A DNA stretch of 64,000 nucleotides from Bacteroidaceae bacterium (GTDB lineage: Bacteria; Bacteroidota; Bacteroidia; Bacteroidales; Bacteroidaceae): the NCBI GenBank assembly GCA_017940605.1, contig JAGAYF010000050.1:1-64000 (forward strand), given 5' to 3'. Numbering within the stretch: position 1 is the first letter of the stretch; every line of letters starts with the position of its first letter. Positions 44,324-53,686 of this stretch are shown piece after piece. Position numbers and translations under genes: made by a program. The notes under the pieces were generated by a model that was not told the DNA's origin, searched no databases, and saw only the letters and a list, made by a program, of their open reading frames with translations.

Positions 44324-45661
44324 TCACCCCTGCCCCTGCGAGGCGGGGCGCACCCCTTTTTCGGCGGCCCGCACCTGCATGCGGCGCACATACACGCGGC
44401 CGCTCCTGTCGGCCAGGGCCAACTGCCCGTCCATGATGCGGAACGCCACCGGCAATCCCTGCATGGCGGCCGGATAGCGCAGGATGCCGCGCACGCGCCC
44501 GTTCTGATCGCATATCTGGATGCCTATCGCCGTGGTGACAAACAGGTTGCCCTGGGCATCAAAGGCCATGGGGCCTACGTCCAGCAGCGTATTGTCCATG
44601 TTGTGAAGCCAGTAGAACCGCTGCCCGTACCTAGGTTTCCCCTTGTCCGACAGAATGTACTGCCACAGGCAGTTGCTGCCCTTGTGCCGCCTGACGGCCA
44701 GCGTGCCGTCGGGATAGACGGCATCGTACTTCCCCCGAGGCGACCTGACGGCCTTGACATCCAGGTGAGAAACCGTCCAGTCCTCGCCAGCCAGCAGCAT
44801 GGGTTGCAGCAGGTTGTTCTGCGTCGTGCCCACGGCCACGGGAGCGGGCCACCCTTCCCAGAGCCACGCCGCCACTTCCTTGAGAATGGCCGCGGCACGG
44901 CGGCCGTTGTGGCCGCTCACGCCCCAGTCGCACTTCAGTGCATAGCCCGAAAACAGCAGGGCCGACTCCAGCATGCGGTTGGCCTCGTACCAGCTTCCGA
45001 ACAGCGGATTCCACGTGTCCTCCGTGCCGTCCTGCAGAAAGATGCGCAGGGGCAGCGGTTCGGTCTTGCGCACAAAGGCCTGCAGGTCGTTGCCTCCCCT
45101 GAAGGGCACAAACGTTCCCACGGCGCTGAACACGCGCTGAAACAGGTCGGGCCGCTGCCAGGCTGCATTGAACGAGGCAATGCCGCCGCTGCTGGCCCCC
45201 ATGATGGCGCGGTCGGCGGCACGTGAGGAGAACTTCAGGCTGCGGCCGTCGGGGGTGCGCAGCGACTGGGCCGCCGGCAGCAGTTCCTGCTCCAGGAAGG
45301 CGGCAAACCGCCCGTCGGTCATGTCAAACTCGTTGCTGCGGTTGTAGCGCAGCACCTCGCCCCGCGCATCGGCAATCCTGCCCGGCTGGACGTACACCCC
45401 AATGGTGGTGGGCATGCGCCCCTCGGCCATCAGGGTGTCAAACACCTCGGGCGCGCGGTAGTTGACCCCGTCGAGCACCACGAACAGGCAGGCCGGCTGG
45501 CCGCCAGGGTAGGCATCGGGCACCGACACCCAGAACTTGTGCTGCGTGCCGGGATACAATGCCGAGCTTTTCAGCCACCCCTCCAAGAGAACGTGGCCTG
45601 CCGTGGCCCGTCCGGTGCAGGCCAGCAGGAGTGTACAAAGAAAGATGAGTTTTTTCATCAT
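44324..45661 (-). CDS. Secreted esterase (PF00756-like) with C-terminal propeller-like region
   Basis: A 445-aa protein starting MMKKLIFLCTLLLACTG with a signal peptide. Residues about 30-265 form an alpha/beta hydrolase of the enterochelin esterase/antigen 85 type: oxyanion-side VVLDGVNYR, nucleophile elbow IMGASSGGIAS and a late His in WGVSGHNGRRA. The C-terminal 170 residues contain repeats such as DAVYPDGTLAVRR and FDAQGNLFVTTAIGIQICD that resemble SMP-30/NHL propeller blades; only a few blades are present. Bacteroidetes xylan-type feruloyl or siderophore esterases share the first domain, but no glycan genes are nearby, so the substrate is open. Confidence 0.78.
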   Translation of the reverse strand: MMKKLIFLCTLLLACTGRATAGHVLLEGWLKSSALYPGTQHKFWVSVPDAYPGGQPACLFVVLDGVNYRAPEVFDTLMAEGRMPTTIGVYVQPGRIADARGEVLRYNRSNEFDMTDGRFAAFLEQELLPAAQSLRTPDGRSLKFSSRAADRAIMGASSGGIASFNAAWQRPDLFQRVFSAVGTFVPFRGGNDLQAFVRKTEPLPLRIFLQDGTEDTWNPLFGSWYEANRMLESALLFSGYALKCDWGVSGHNGRRAAAILKEVAAWLWEGWPAPVAVGTTQNNLLQPMLLAGEDWTVSHLDVKAVRSPRGKYDAVYPDGTLAVRRHKGSNCLWQYILSDKGKPRYGQRFYWLHNMDNTLLDVGPMAFDAQGNLFVTTAIGIQICDQNGRVRGILRYPAAMQGLPVAFRIMDGQLALADRSGRVYVRRMQVRAAEKGVRPASQGQG

Positions 45662-45684
45662 AGGTTGCCATGTTATTCTGCATG

Positions 45685-45692
45685 CAAAGTTA
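45685..45692 (-). promoter_or_regulatory. -7 box for the esterase gene
   Basis: TAACTTTG on the - strand, 23 bases before the start. The stretch 45693-45945 shows nothing else. Confidence 0.6.
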
Positions 45693-45945
45693 GCACCTTT
45701 TGCTTTTCCGCCCCGTAAAACGGCCTGCAAAAGTGACATACGCACGTCTGCGCGGCACTCAGGCCCATACCCTGTCCACAGGGAACAGCCGTGTGTTCTT
45801 ATGCCCCGTCGGCAGGTGGCTTGCGCCCCGCCGGCCGGCATTTCACGCTGCAACGCCCGTTTTTCGGGCCGCATTGCCCAGCCCTGCCGACTGTCGGGCC
45901 GCAGGCAAGGGAAACCGGAAATATCTTGTCTTATAGGGAGTGGTG

Positions 45946-46479
45946 TCAAAAGGGCCACACCTGGCGCAGGAACTCCCACATGACGATGCTGGCCGTGCAG
46001 GAGACGTTCAGGCTGTGCTTCGTGCCGTACTGGGGTATCTCCAGGCATCCGTGGCAGGCGTTGACCACCTGTTGCTGCACGCCCTTGACCTCGTTGCCCA
46101 GCACGAGGGCATACTTGCGCCCGGGCTGCGGCCGCCAGTCCTGCAGGGCGGTGCTGCCCTCCACCTGTTCGACGGCCAGGACCTCAAATCCCTCCTCCTT
46201 CAGCTGCCTGACGGCATCAAGGGCCTGGGCATGGTAGGTCCAGTCGACTGAAAACTCAGCCCCCAGGGCGGTCTTGTGAATCTCGGCACTGGGGGGCTGG
46301 GCCGTGATGCCGCACAGGGCCACGCGCTCCACGCGGAAGGCATCGGCGGTGCGGAACACGCTGCCCACGTTGTAGACGCTGCGCACGTCGTCGAGCACGA
46401 TGGCCAGCGGCAGCTTGTCGGCCTGCTTGAATTCCTGGACCGACACGCGGTTCAGCTCCGTAATCTTCAGTTTTCGCAT
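45946..46479 (-). CDS. SpoU/TrmH family RNA 2'-O-methyltransferase
   Basis: A 177-aa SPOUT enzyme methylating ribose in tRNA or rRNA. The three family motifs are clear: SVYNVGSVFRTADAF, LVLGNEVKGV and IPQYGTKHSLNVSCTASIV, the last two forming the SAM-binding knot. The short length and lack of an N-terminal L30e-like domain place it with the minimal TrmH-like group; which RNA is modified cannot be told. It is divergent from the next gene and shares its promoter region. Confidence 0.9.
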   Translation of the reverse strand: MRKLKITELNRVSVQEFKQADKLPLAIVLDDVRSVYNVGSVFRTADAFRVERVALCGITAQPPSAEIHKTALGAEFSVDWTYHAQALDAVRQLKEEGFEVLAVEQVEGSTALQDWRPQPGRKYALVLGNEVKGVQQQVVNACHGCLEIPQYGTKHSLNVSCTASIVMWEFLRQVWPF

Positions 46480-46504
46480 AGGGAAGGGTCGCTTTTGACA
46501 GGCG

Positions 46505-46512
46505 CAAAGTTA
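46505..46512 (-). promoter_or_regulatory. -7 box for the SpoU gene
   Basis: TAACTTTG on the - strand, 25 bases upstream of the start codon. Confidence 0.6.
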
Positions 46513-46561
46513 CAAAGAACAAATGGATTGGGGCGCACGGGCCGGAAAAAGAAAAAATAAC

Positions 46562-46569
46562 TACCTTTG
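46562..46569 (+). promoter_or_regulatory. -7 box with a very short leader
   Basis: TACCTTTG on the + strand, 10 bases before the ATG at 46580. Confidence 0.65.
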
Positions 46570-46579
46570 CCAGAAAAAG

Positions 46580-47407
46580 ATGAAGAGGATACTGCGCCTG
46601 ATTGCCCTGACTGCCTTTTTCCTGTGCCCTGCGGCGGCACAGAGGCCTTCATGGCCGCCTGAACCCTGGCTGCTGTACGGGCGCGTCAACCACTGGGCCG
46701 ACTCGCCCAAGACGCTGAAACAGGAAGTCAGGCTGATGGCCCGCAATGGGTTGGACGGCTACATGATTGAACTGGCGGGATGGGCCGCTCCGTGGACCGA
46801 CCAGTGGTCGGATGCGTGGCTCAGGGAAACGGAACGCCGGTATGCCCGCCTGCTCAAGATGTGCCGCCGGCGAAACCTCGTGCTGTTCGTTTCGATCGTA
46901 AATGACAACATGGGTCGCGGCAAGTACGGCGACACCGGCCCTGCGTTGGAACAGGTGTACAGCCAGGCGCTTCAACTGATGCAGGTGGTCAGGAAGCATG
47001 GGGCGGACCATGTGGTGGTGCAGCCCGTGGCGGAGACACAGACACAGGCGGGCCGGAACTTTGAAACGGACTGCGTGCGTGCCTTGCAGGGATTTACCCT
47101 GGCATACAACGGCGGGGGCGGTTTTCCCGACCGCACGCCTGAGGGCTTCCACTGCAGGGCGGTGCATCCGGCCCACATAGGGACTGCCGTGCCGCAGGGA
47201 GTCATGGCGGTGTCGGACCACGGCATCCTCATTCGCGAACTGGCGGCGGACCACTCGCTGGACGGTCCGGCATCGGCCGACAGGCTGACGCAATGGGTGG
47301 AGAACATGAAAAGGATGCACGTCAAGGCCATTGGCTACTACGCCTTTCAGCGACAGGAACTGGACCGGACGGCCATCGTGACGCTGGGAAAATGCAAACG
47401 GCCCTGA
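46580..47407 (+). CDS. Secreted TIM-barrel-like protein of unknown function
   Basis: A 275-aa protein with a signal peptide (about residues 1-20, ending CPAAAQ). The pattern VRLMARNGLDGYMIELAGW, LLKMCRRRNLVLFVSIVNDN, VRKHGADHVVVQPVAE, then IGYYAFQRQELD near the end resembles alternating strands and helices of a glycoside-hydrolase-like barrel, but I cannot identify catalytic residues or a family. The start is set by the promoter box 10 bases upstream; an upstream in-frame ATG would lie inside the promoter. It borders the candidate replication origin. Confidence 0.7.
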   Translation: MKRILRLIALTAFFLCPAAAQRPSWPPEPWLLYGRVNHWADSPKTLKQEVRLMARNGLDGYMIELAGWAAPWTDQWSDAWLRETERRYARLLKMCRRRNLVLFVSIVNDNMGRGKYGDTGPALEQVYSQALQLMQVVRKHGADHVVVQPVAETQTQAGRNFETDCVRALQGFTLAYNGGGGFPDRTPEGFHCRAVHPAHIGTAVPQGVMAVSDHGILIRELAADHSLDGPASADRLTQWVENMKRMHVKAIGYYAFQRQELDRTAIVTLGKCKRP

Positions 47408-47413
47408 CGGTGT

Positions 47414-47695
47414 TGTGGAAAAGTGGTGGAAAAATGGGCTTGACTGGTGGATAAACCCGTGGAAAAGCCAGTGGAAAAAGAATGAACCCGACGAGAAAAA
47501 GAAATCCACAGGCGGTAGTGAGTTTCCAGCAGGTTGTCCACCCGTTTTCCACAGAAAAACCACCCCTAAGAGTACATTTTCCTATGCACAACCCAGCGGC
47601 AGGCCGCCTGTGGATAACTTAACCGAAAATCATAGGTAAAATATTATTACATTGACGTTTACATATTGATTTTACTTTTCAGAATCGGTGGAAAA
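47414..47695. other. oriC: Candidate replication origin: cluster of DnaA-box-like 9-mers
   Basis: Ten 9-mers within two mismatches of TTATCCACA lie in a noncoding gap: 47414, 47425, 47446, 47458, 47470 (all in GTGGA[A/T]AA orientation, spaced 11, 21, 12 and 12 bases), 47502, 47534 and 47545 (opposite orientation), 47609 (perfect TGTGGATAA) and 47687. The spacing of the first five keeps them near the same DNA face. AT-rich DNA follows (47630-47680 and 47780-47850), suitable for unwinding. dnaA is not adjacent, which is common in this phylum. Confidence 0.6.
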
Positions 47696-47745
47696 CTAGG
47701 GTCTCTTCGCGGAATAACTTACAGGCCAAATTTTTCGGCCAAAAG

Positions 47746-47764
47746 CTGTGCAGGTTTTGCACAG
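47746..47764. repeat. Hairpin inside the candidate origin region
   Basis: CTGTGCA and TGCACAG form a perfect 7-bp stem around a 5-base loop, just before the second AT-rich block. A GGCC/GGCC inverted pair (47724-47740) lies next to it. Confidence 0.5.
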
Positions 47765-47866
47765 GATATATTCAACAACATGTTCTTTTTAAAAAATTAT
47801 ATACCTAAATCATTAACTAAATACAAGTTATTGATGATATGCGGTGGCGCATTGGATAATTTTCGC

Positions 47867-47874
47867 TAATTTTG
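47867..47874 (+). promoter_or_regulatory. -7 box for the alkaline phosphatase gene
   Basis: TAATTTTG, 50 bases upstream of the start codon. Confidence 0.6.
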
Positions 47875-47924
47875 TGCGGAATTTCGGAATCAATCACATT
47901 TGTTAAATCATACCATTATTATTT

Positions 47925-49622
47925 ATGAAAAGAATATGCTTCTTCGTGGCCTCGCTTTTCCTTTTTATGGGCAGTGCAGGCAGTGCCGACTTCAGCAAGG
48001 TGAAGCCCGTGCGCAATGTTATCCTGATGATACCCGACGGTACACCCTACAGTTCGCTGTCGATTACGCGGTGGAACAACTGGTACAAGGACCGCAGCAA
48101 GATGAACCTGAGCGTCGACCCGTACCTGTGCGGTTTCATACGCAGCAATACGGCCATCGGCCCGATTGCCGACTCGGGGTCCTCGACATCGTGCTACGTG
48201 AGCGGCGAGGTGCAGCCTACAGGCTTCATAGGGACGTATTCGCCCGACTTTGGCGAGCGCAACCTGGAGCCGATAGACGGCAAGAAGGCCTACGGCCCGG
48301 CGGCCAACGTGCTGGAGGCTGCCCATCAGGTGAAGGGCAAGAGCACGGGCTTGGTGGCCACGGTGAGTTTCACCCACGCCACGCCGGCCGACTGCAGCGC
48401 CCATTTCTACAACCGCGGCAGGAGCGACGTGCTGGCCAGCCAGATTGTGCACAACCACTTTGACGTGGTGCTGACCAGCGGCAACAAGTACCTGACCGAG
48501 GAACACGAGCAGTACCTCAAGGGCCAGGGGTACGATGTGGTGCGCAACGACATCGATGCTATGCGCAACAGCCGGAACAACAAGCTGTGGGCGCTGTTCC
48601 ACACGCGCCAGATGCCCTACGACTGGGACAGGGATCAGCAGAAAGACCCGTCTTTGGCCGAAATGACCGAGATAGCCATCAATAAGCTGAATCAGAACAA
48701 GAAGGGCTTCTTCCTTATGGTGGAAGGCAGCATGGTTGACTTTGCTTCGCACAACAACGACCCCGCTGGCATGCTGTCGGAGTACACTGCCTTTGAAAAG
48801 GCGTGCGAGGTGGCCATCGAGTTTGCCAAGAAGGACGGCAACACCACCGTCATCGTCGTGCCCGACCACAATTGCGGCGGCCTGACCATCGGCAAGTACC
48901 ACCTGAAGAACTATACGGGGCTGAACGTCGAGGAAGTCTTTGGCGGGGTGTCCAAGTTCAGTCGCACGTCCGAGGGACTCATCAAGGAAATCAACAAAGT
49001 GCCGCACACCGAGGTACAGAACGTGTTTAAGAAATACATGGGCTTTGAACTGACGCAGAAAGAGCTGGACGACCTGTATCACAGCGCCGACTACGTGCAG
49101 AGTCCGCTGCCCAAGAACCTGCGCAACCTGGCTCCCGAGCCCACTTGGCACAACTCCAGCTTCAGTTCGCTCATTTCGCACATCATTGCTGACCATTCGC
49201 CGTTCGGATTCAGCAGCGACACCCACACGGGCGAGGAAGTGTTCCTGGCAGTCCTCAATCCCAACAAGCAAGTGCCCAGCGGATACCACACCAACGTGGA
49301 ATTGAGCCACTACATGATGGCACTCGTGGGCATGGAGGGCAAGATGAGGCAGTTCTCCGACGAAATCTACGCCCATCACGACGAAGTGTTCCAGGGATAT
49401 GAGACACGCATCAGCGGAAAGAAGGAAAACAAGTACTTTCCCACGCTGACGGTGCGCAATCCCAAGAACGGCAAGCAACTGACCGTCTATGCGCAGACGA
49501 ACAAGGTGACCGTCAGCGCCAACGGCAAGGACACGCAGGTGCAGCTGCCCTCGGTGGCCATCTATGTGGACAAGACCGACCTGTTCTACCTGCCCAAGAA
49601 CCTCGTGAACTACATTAAATAA
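47925..49622 (+). CDS. Alkaline phosphatase (PhoA superfamily)
   Basis: A 565-aa secreted metal-dependent phosphomonoesterase that would release phosphate from organic compounds in the periplasm or outside. Signal peptide about 1-20. The first metal site is NVILMIPDGTPYSSL, the nucleophile region IADSGSSTSCYVSGE, then HATPADCSAHFYNRG, a further metal site FLMVEGSMVDFASHNND, VVPDHNCGGL and a late DTHTGEEVF. The conserved Asp and His ligands are in place. It is followed after 9 bases by a TonB receptor gene, as in phosphate or phosphoester acquisition pairs. Confidence 0.9.
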   Translation: MKRICFFVASLFLFMGSAGSADFSKVKPVRNVILMIPDGTPYSSLSITRWNNWYKDRSKMNLSVDPYLCGFIRSNTAIGPIADSGSSTSCYVSGEVQPTGFIGTYSPDFGERNLEPIDGKKAYGPAANVLEAAHQVKGKSTGLVATVSFTHATPADCSAHFYNRGRSDVLASQIVHNHFDVVLTSGNKYLTEEHEQYLKGQGYDVVRNDIDAMRNSRNNKLWALFHTRQMPYDWDRDQQKDPSLAEMTEIAINKLNQNKKGFFLMVEGSMVDFASHNNDPAGMLSEYTAFEKACEVAIEFAKKDGNTTVIVVPDHNCGGLTIGKYHLKNYTGLNVEEVFGGVSKFSRTSEGLIKEINKVPHTEVQNVFKKYMGFELTQKELDDLYHSADYVQSPLPKNLRNLAPEPTWHNSSFSSLISHIIADHSPFGFSSDTHTGEEVFLAVLNPNKQVPSGYHTNVELSHYMMALVGMEGKMRQFSDEIYAHHDEVFQGYETRISGKKENKYFPTLTVRNPKNGKQLTVYAQTNKVTVSANGKDTQVQLPSVAIYVDKTDLFYLPKNLVNYIK

Positions 49623-49631
49623 GAATATAAC

Positions 49632-51971
49632 TTGAAAATCCGCTTTTTTCTCCTCCTGTCCGTCCTCTTCCTGCTGACAGGACAAACGGGTGCGGCCACG
49701 GCGGCCGCGCCTAAAGGCAGCTTCAGCATTTCGGGCCACGTGGTGGAGCAGACGACCGAAAACGGCCTGCCCTATGCCACCGTCTTCATCGTGGAGACGC
49801 AGCAGGGGATGACGACCGACGAGAACGGAAAATTCAAGATAGGCAACGTTGCCCCCGGCAACTACACCCTCAGGGTGCAGTACGTGGGATACGAGACGAT
49901 TGAGAAGAAAATCACCGTGGGCAGCGGCTACTCGCCCGTCTTCCACTTCACAATGATTCCCTCCAGCTTTGTCAAGTAGGAAGTGGTCGTGACGGCCAAC
50001 CGCAACGAGGTGAACCGCAAGGAAGCGCCCGTGGTGGTGAACGTGCTGAACCAGCAATTGTTCGAGACTGTCAACTCCACCGACCTGTCCAAGTCATTGA
50101 ACTACCAGTCGGGCCTGCGCGTCGAGAACAACTGCCAGAACTGCGGATTCCCCCAGGTGCGCATCAACGGCCTGGAAGGGCCTTACTCCCAGATTCTCAT
50201 CAACAGCCGCCCCGTCATGAGCGCACTGTCGGGTGTGTACGGGCTGGAGCAGATTCCGGTCAACATGATCGAGCGCGTCGAGGTCGTGCGCGGCGGCGGT
50301 TCGGCCCTCTTCGGCGCCAATGCCGTGGGCGGCACGATCAACATCATCACCAAGGACCCCATCAGGGATTCCTACCAGGTCTCCACCACCATGTCCAACA
50401 TGGACGGCAAGGTGTGGGAGCAGTACATGGGGGCCAACGCATCGCTGGTCTCCAAGGACAACTCCTACGGCATAGCCCTGTACCAGTCCTACAGGAACCG
50501 CAACCCCTACGACCGCGACGGCGACGGCTTCTCCGAGCTGGGCAAGCTCAACATGAACACGTTCGGCCTGCGCGGCTACTACCGCCCGTCCCACTACAGC
50601 CGGCTGGGCATCGAGTACCACACGACCAACGAGTTTCGCCGCCGCGGCAACAAGTTTGACCTGCAGCCCCACGAGTCGGACATCACCGAGCAGACGCGCC
50701 ACATCATCAACAGCGGCGGCGCCAACTACGACCTCTACCTGGACGGCTACAAGCACAAGCTGTCCTTCTATTCCTCCATCCAGCACACCGACCGCAACAG
50801 CTACTACGGCGCGCAGCAGGACATGAACGCCTACGGCAAGACCAGCGACCTCACCTGGGTGGCCGGCGGCACGTACACAGGCAGCTTCGACAAGGTACTG
50901 TTTGCGCCCGCCACCTTCACGGCCGGCACGGAGTACCAGCTGAACACGCTGCACGACATCATGACGGGCTACCACCGCGACATGAGGCAGGACGTGCGCA
51001 TAGGGAGCGGCTTCGTGCAGAACGAGTGGAAGCTCGACCCCTTCATCCTGCTGGCCGGCATGCGGCTGGACAAGCACAACCTCATTGACAACCCCATTGT
51101 CAGCCCCCGCGTCAACCTGCTCTACAAGCCCACCAACCAGTTCCAGGCACGCGCCACGTGGTCCACGGGCTTCCGTGCGCCCCAGGCCTACGACGAGGAC
51201 CTGCACGTCACGGCCGTGGGCGGCGATGGCACGCTCATCCGCCTGGCCGACGGACTCAAGGCCGAACACTTCAACAGTTTCAGCGCCTCGGTGGACTGGT
51301 CGCTCCCCCTGGGCCACCACTACCAGGCCAACATACTCCTGGAGGGCTTCTACACGGGACTCAACGATGTCTTCGTGCTGCAGGACGTGGGCTACGATGC
51401 CGACGGCAACCGCATACAGGAGCGGCGCAACGGCGACGGGGCGCGCGTCTACGGCGTCAACCTGGACGGCAAGGTGGCCCACGGCAACTTCCTGTCGCTC
51501 CAGGTAGGCTTCACCGCCCAGCGCAGCGAGTACACCAAGTGGGAGGCCTGGAGCGACAACCCACGCGTATCGCTCATCAAGCGCATGCCGCGCACACCCG
51601 ACTACTACGGCTACTTCACCTTTGCCATGAACCCCACGCCGCGGCTCGGCCTCTCGCTATCGGGCGTCTACACGGGCCGCATGCGCGTGCCCCACTTCGC
51701 ACCGGCCGACGTGCCCGCGGGCTACGCCTACCAGTACATCGCGGAGGACGAAATGAAGCACACGCCCCAATTCATGAAACTGAACGCCAAGGCGGCCTAC
51801 ACGTTCCGCCTGGCCAAGGAAGTCAACGTGCAGCTCAACGGCGGCGTGCAGAACATCTTCAACGCGTTCCAGCGTGACCTGGACAGGGGCACGTTCCGCG
51901 ACTCCAACTATTTCTACGGCCCTACGCAGCCACGCGTCTTCTTCGTGGGCATGAAGATGACCAACCTGTAG
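49632..51971 (+). pseudogene. TonB-dependent receptor gene interrupted by an in-frame TAG
   Basis: Two pieces of one receptor lie in the same frame. 49632-49979 encodes a signal peptide and a carboxypeptidase-regulatory-like domain (SISGHVVEQTTENGLPYATV, GNYTLRVQYVGYETI) and ends at TAG (49977-49979). Reading through gives EVVVTANRNEVNRK, the normal TonB-linked start of a plug, then NMIERVEVVRGGGSALFGAN and a barrel to 51971. Total about 778 codons, normal for the family. A CAG to TAG change would explain it. The first piece begins with TTG. Either a nonsense mutation, a sequencing error, or readthrough; the downstream part alone lacks a signal peptide. Confidence 0.8.
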
Positions 51972-52184
51972 CAGCGCCCCCCTTTCCCCACTGCCCGCCG
52001 CCAGGGCAGCAGCCGTGGCCGACGGGGCAGGAAAACCGTGCCGCCGGGGCGCACGGGGTGACGCATTGCGCCCCAATGGCCGTACACGGTCGGCGAGGGT
52101 TCTGGAGCGAATAGAGGGAATGTGTGCGGCACGGCCTTTCTGCTGACATTTGTTTTGCGAAAAATGCAGAAAGGCGGAAAAATA

Positions 52185-52216
52185 TTTGGCAACTCCGCGG
52201 AATAGTCCTACCTTTG
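52185..52216 (+). promoter_or_regulatory. Consensus promoter of the MATE gene
   Basis: TTTG (52185-52188) and TACCTTTG (52209-52216) are exactly 20 bases apart, a full Bacteroidetes consensus. The leader to the start codon is about 120 nt. Upstream, 51972-52184 shows no gene. Confidence 0.85.
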
Positions 52217-52247
52217 CACCCGCTCATCGGAGGGCGCTGCAAGGAAG

Positions 52248-52329
52248 TGGTGCTGGATAAGATGGCTCGGGTCTCCCCCCAAGGCGGCGGCGGGACGGAG
52301 CAGCTACCTTATCCAGCACCAGTGTTTTT
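52248..52329 (+). promoter_or_regulatory. Terminator-like hairpin in the MATE leader, candidate attenuator
   Basis: TGGTGCTGGATAAG (52248-52261) pairs perfectly with CTTATCCAGCACCA (52308-52321), 14 bp, and TTTTT follows at 52325-52329. Inside, GCTC/GAGC and GTC-T-CCC/GGGAC form further stems. A terminator fold between promoter and gene suggests regulated readthrough. I found no known riboswitch core (FMN, TPP, guanidine). Confidence 0.6.
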
Positions 52330-52342
52330 AAAGTAAAAGGAC

Positions 52343-53686
52343 ATGGAGAGAGACGCACTGGACTTCGGGCGGATGCAGATTCCGCAACTGTTTGTAAAAT
52401 TGTTTGTACCCACGCTGCTGGGGTTGCTCTTCGGGGCGATGTACAACATGGCCGACGGCATCTTTGTGGGCCGTGGCGTGGGCAGCGACGCGCTGGCGGC
52501 GGTCAACATTGCCGCGCCGCTGTTCCTGATATCGACCGGCGTGGCGCTGATGCTGGGCGCGGGCGTGTCGGTGGTGGCGGCGGTGCACCTGTCGCACGGC
52601 AATGTCAAGGCGGCGCGCATCAACGTGACGCAGGCCCTCACGGTGGGCATGGCCTCCATGCTGGTCCTGGCCGCGGCGGTGTGGCTGTTTCCGCGGCAGA
52701 CGGCCTGCCTGTTCGGCGGTACGGAACGCCTGATGCCCTACGTGCTGGACTACCTGCGGTGGGTAGCTCCGTCCATGCCCTTTGCCGTGGTCATCTTTGC
52801 GGGCATGTTCATCCTGCGGCTCGACGGTGCGCCGCGCTTTGCCATGGCGGTCAGCATGGGCGGCTCGCTGCTCAATGTGGCGCTCGACTACGTGATGGTC
52901 TTTCCGCTCGGCATGGGCATCGGCGGCGCGGCCCTTGCCACCACGCTGTCCGACATGGTGGGGGCGGCGGTCATCCTGGGCCACATGTTCTTTCGCAGCC
53001 GGCAGCTGCGTTTCTACCGGCCCAAGTTTTCGCGCAAGGCCGTCCGGCTGACGCTGCGCAACGTGGGCTACATGTTCAAGCTGGGAATGTCCACGCTCAT
53101 GGGCGAACTGGCCATTTCGTGCATGATGATCGTGGGCAACTTCATGTTTGTGTCGCGCCTGGGCGAGGACGGCGTGGCGGCCTTCAGCATAGCGTGCTAC
53201 ATGTTCCCCCTGGTCTTCATGCTGGGCAACGCCATCAGCCAGTCGGCCCTGCCCATCATCAGCTACAACTACGGACTGGGCCAGTGGCGGCGCATTCACC
53301 GTACGCGCCGCCTGTCGCTCTGGCTGGCTGCCGTGTGCGGACTGCTCACCACACTGGGCGGCATGGTGTTCAGCCGTGCCGTGGCCGGTTTGTTCCTCAT
53401 GGAGGGGCAGCCGGCGTGGCAGATTGCCGTCGGGGGCTTTCCGTGGTATGCGTTGGGCTTCGTGCTCTTTGCCGTCAACATTGTGTACATAGGTTACTAC
53501 CAAAGCGTGGAGCGCCCCCGCCCAGCCACGCTGTTCATGCTCCTGCGCGGCTTCTTCTTCGTTGTGCCCACGTTCATCCTGCTGCCCAGGGTGCTGGGCG
53601 ACGTGGGGTTGTGGCTGGCCGTTCCCGTTTCGGAACTCCTTACGCTGTGCGTCATCTTGGCTTACGCCGTCAGGAAAAAGCAGTAG
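52343..53686 (+). CDS. MATE family multidrug/metabolite efflux transporter
   Basis: A 447-aa inner-membrane exporter with about 12 hydrophobic segments, coupling export of drugs, flavins or metabolites to Na+ or H+ entry. Typical features are FVPTLLGLLFGAMYNMADGIFVGRGVG near the start (in part MYNMADGIFVGRGVG), ALDYVMVFPLGMGIGGAALAT and the matching second-half helix with GNAISQSALPIISYNYG. It belongs to the DinF/NorM-like group; the substrate is not evident. The terminator-like leader hints at ligand- or translation-controlled expression. The stop is 93 bases from the converging glycerate kinase gene. Confidence 0.92.
   Translation: MERDALDFGRMQIPQLFVKLFVPTLLGLLFGAMYNMADGIFVGRGVGSDALAAVNIAAPLFLISTGVALMLGAGVSVVAAVHLSHGNVKAARINVTQALTVGMASMLVLAAAVWLFPRQTACLFGGTERLMPYVLDYLRWVAPSMPFAVVIFAGMFILRLDGAPRFAMAVSMGGSLLNVALDYVMVFPLGMGIGGAALATTLSDMVGAAVILGHMFFRSRQLRFYRPKFSRKAVRLTLRNVGYMFKLGMSTLMGELAISCMMIVGNFMFVSRLGEDGVAAFSIACYMFPLVFMLGNAISQSALPIISYNYGLGQWRRIHRTRRLSLWLAAVCGLLTTLGGMVFSRAVAGLFLMEGQPAWQIAVGGFPWYALGFVLFAVNIVYIGYYQSVERPRPATLFMLLRGFFFVVPTFILLPRVLGDVGLWLAVPVSELLTLCVILAYAVRKKQ

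Noticed and set aside
47415..47639. A 74-codon frame over the DnaA-box cluster
   Set aside because: Lys/Trp-rich translation of GTGGAAAA repeats; better explained as binding sites.
50094..51482. A 462-codon frame antisense to the TonB receptor, and a 712-codon frame antisense to alkaline phosphatase (47919-50057)
   Set aside because: Both are Val/His/Gly-rich shadows in GC-rich genes; the sense proteins have clear families.
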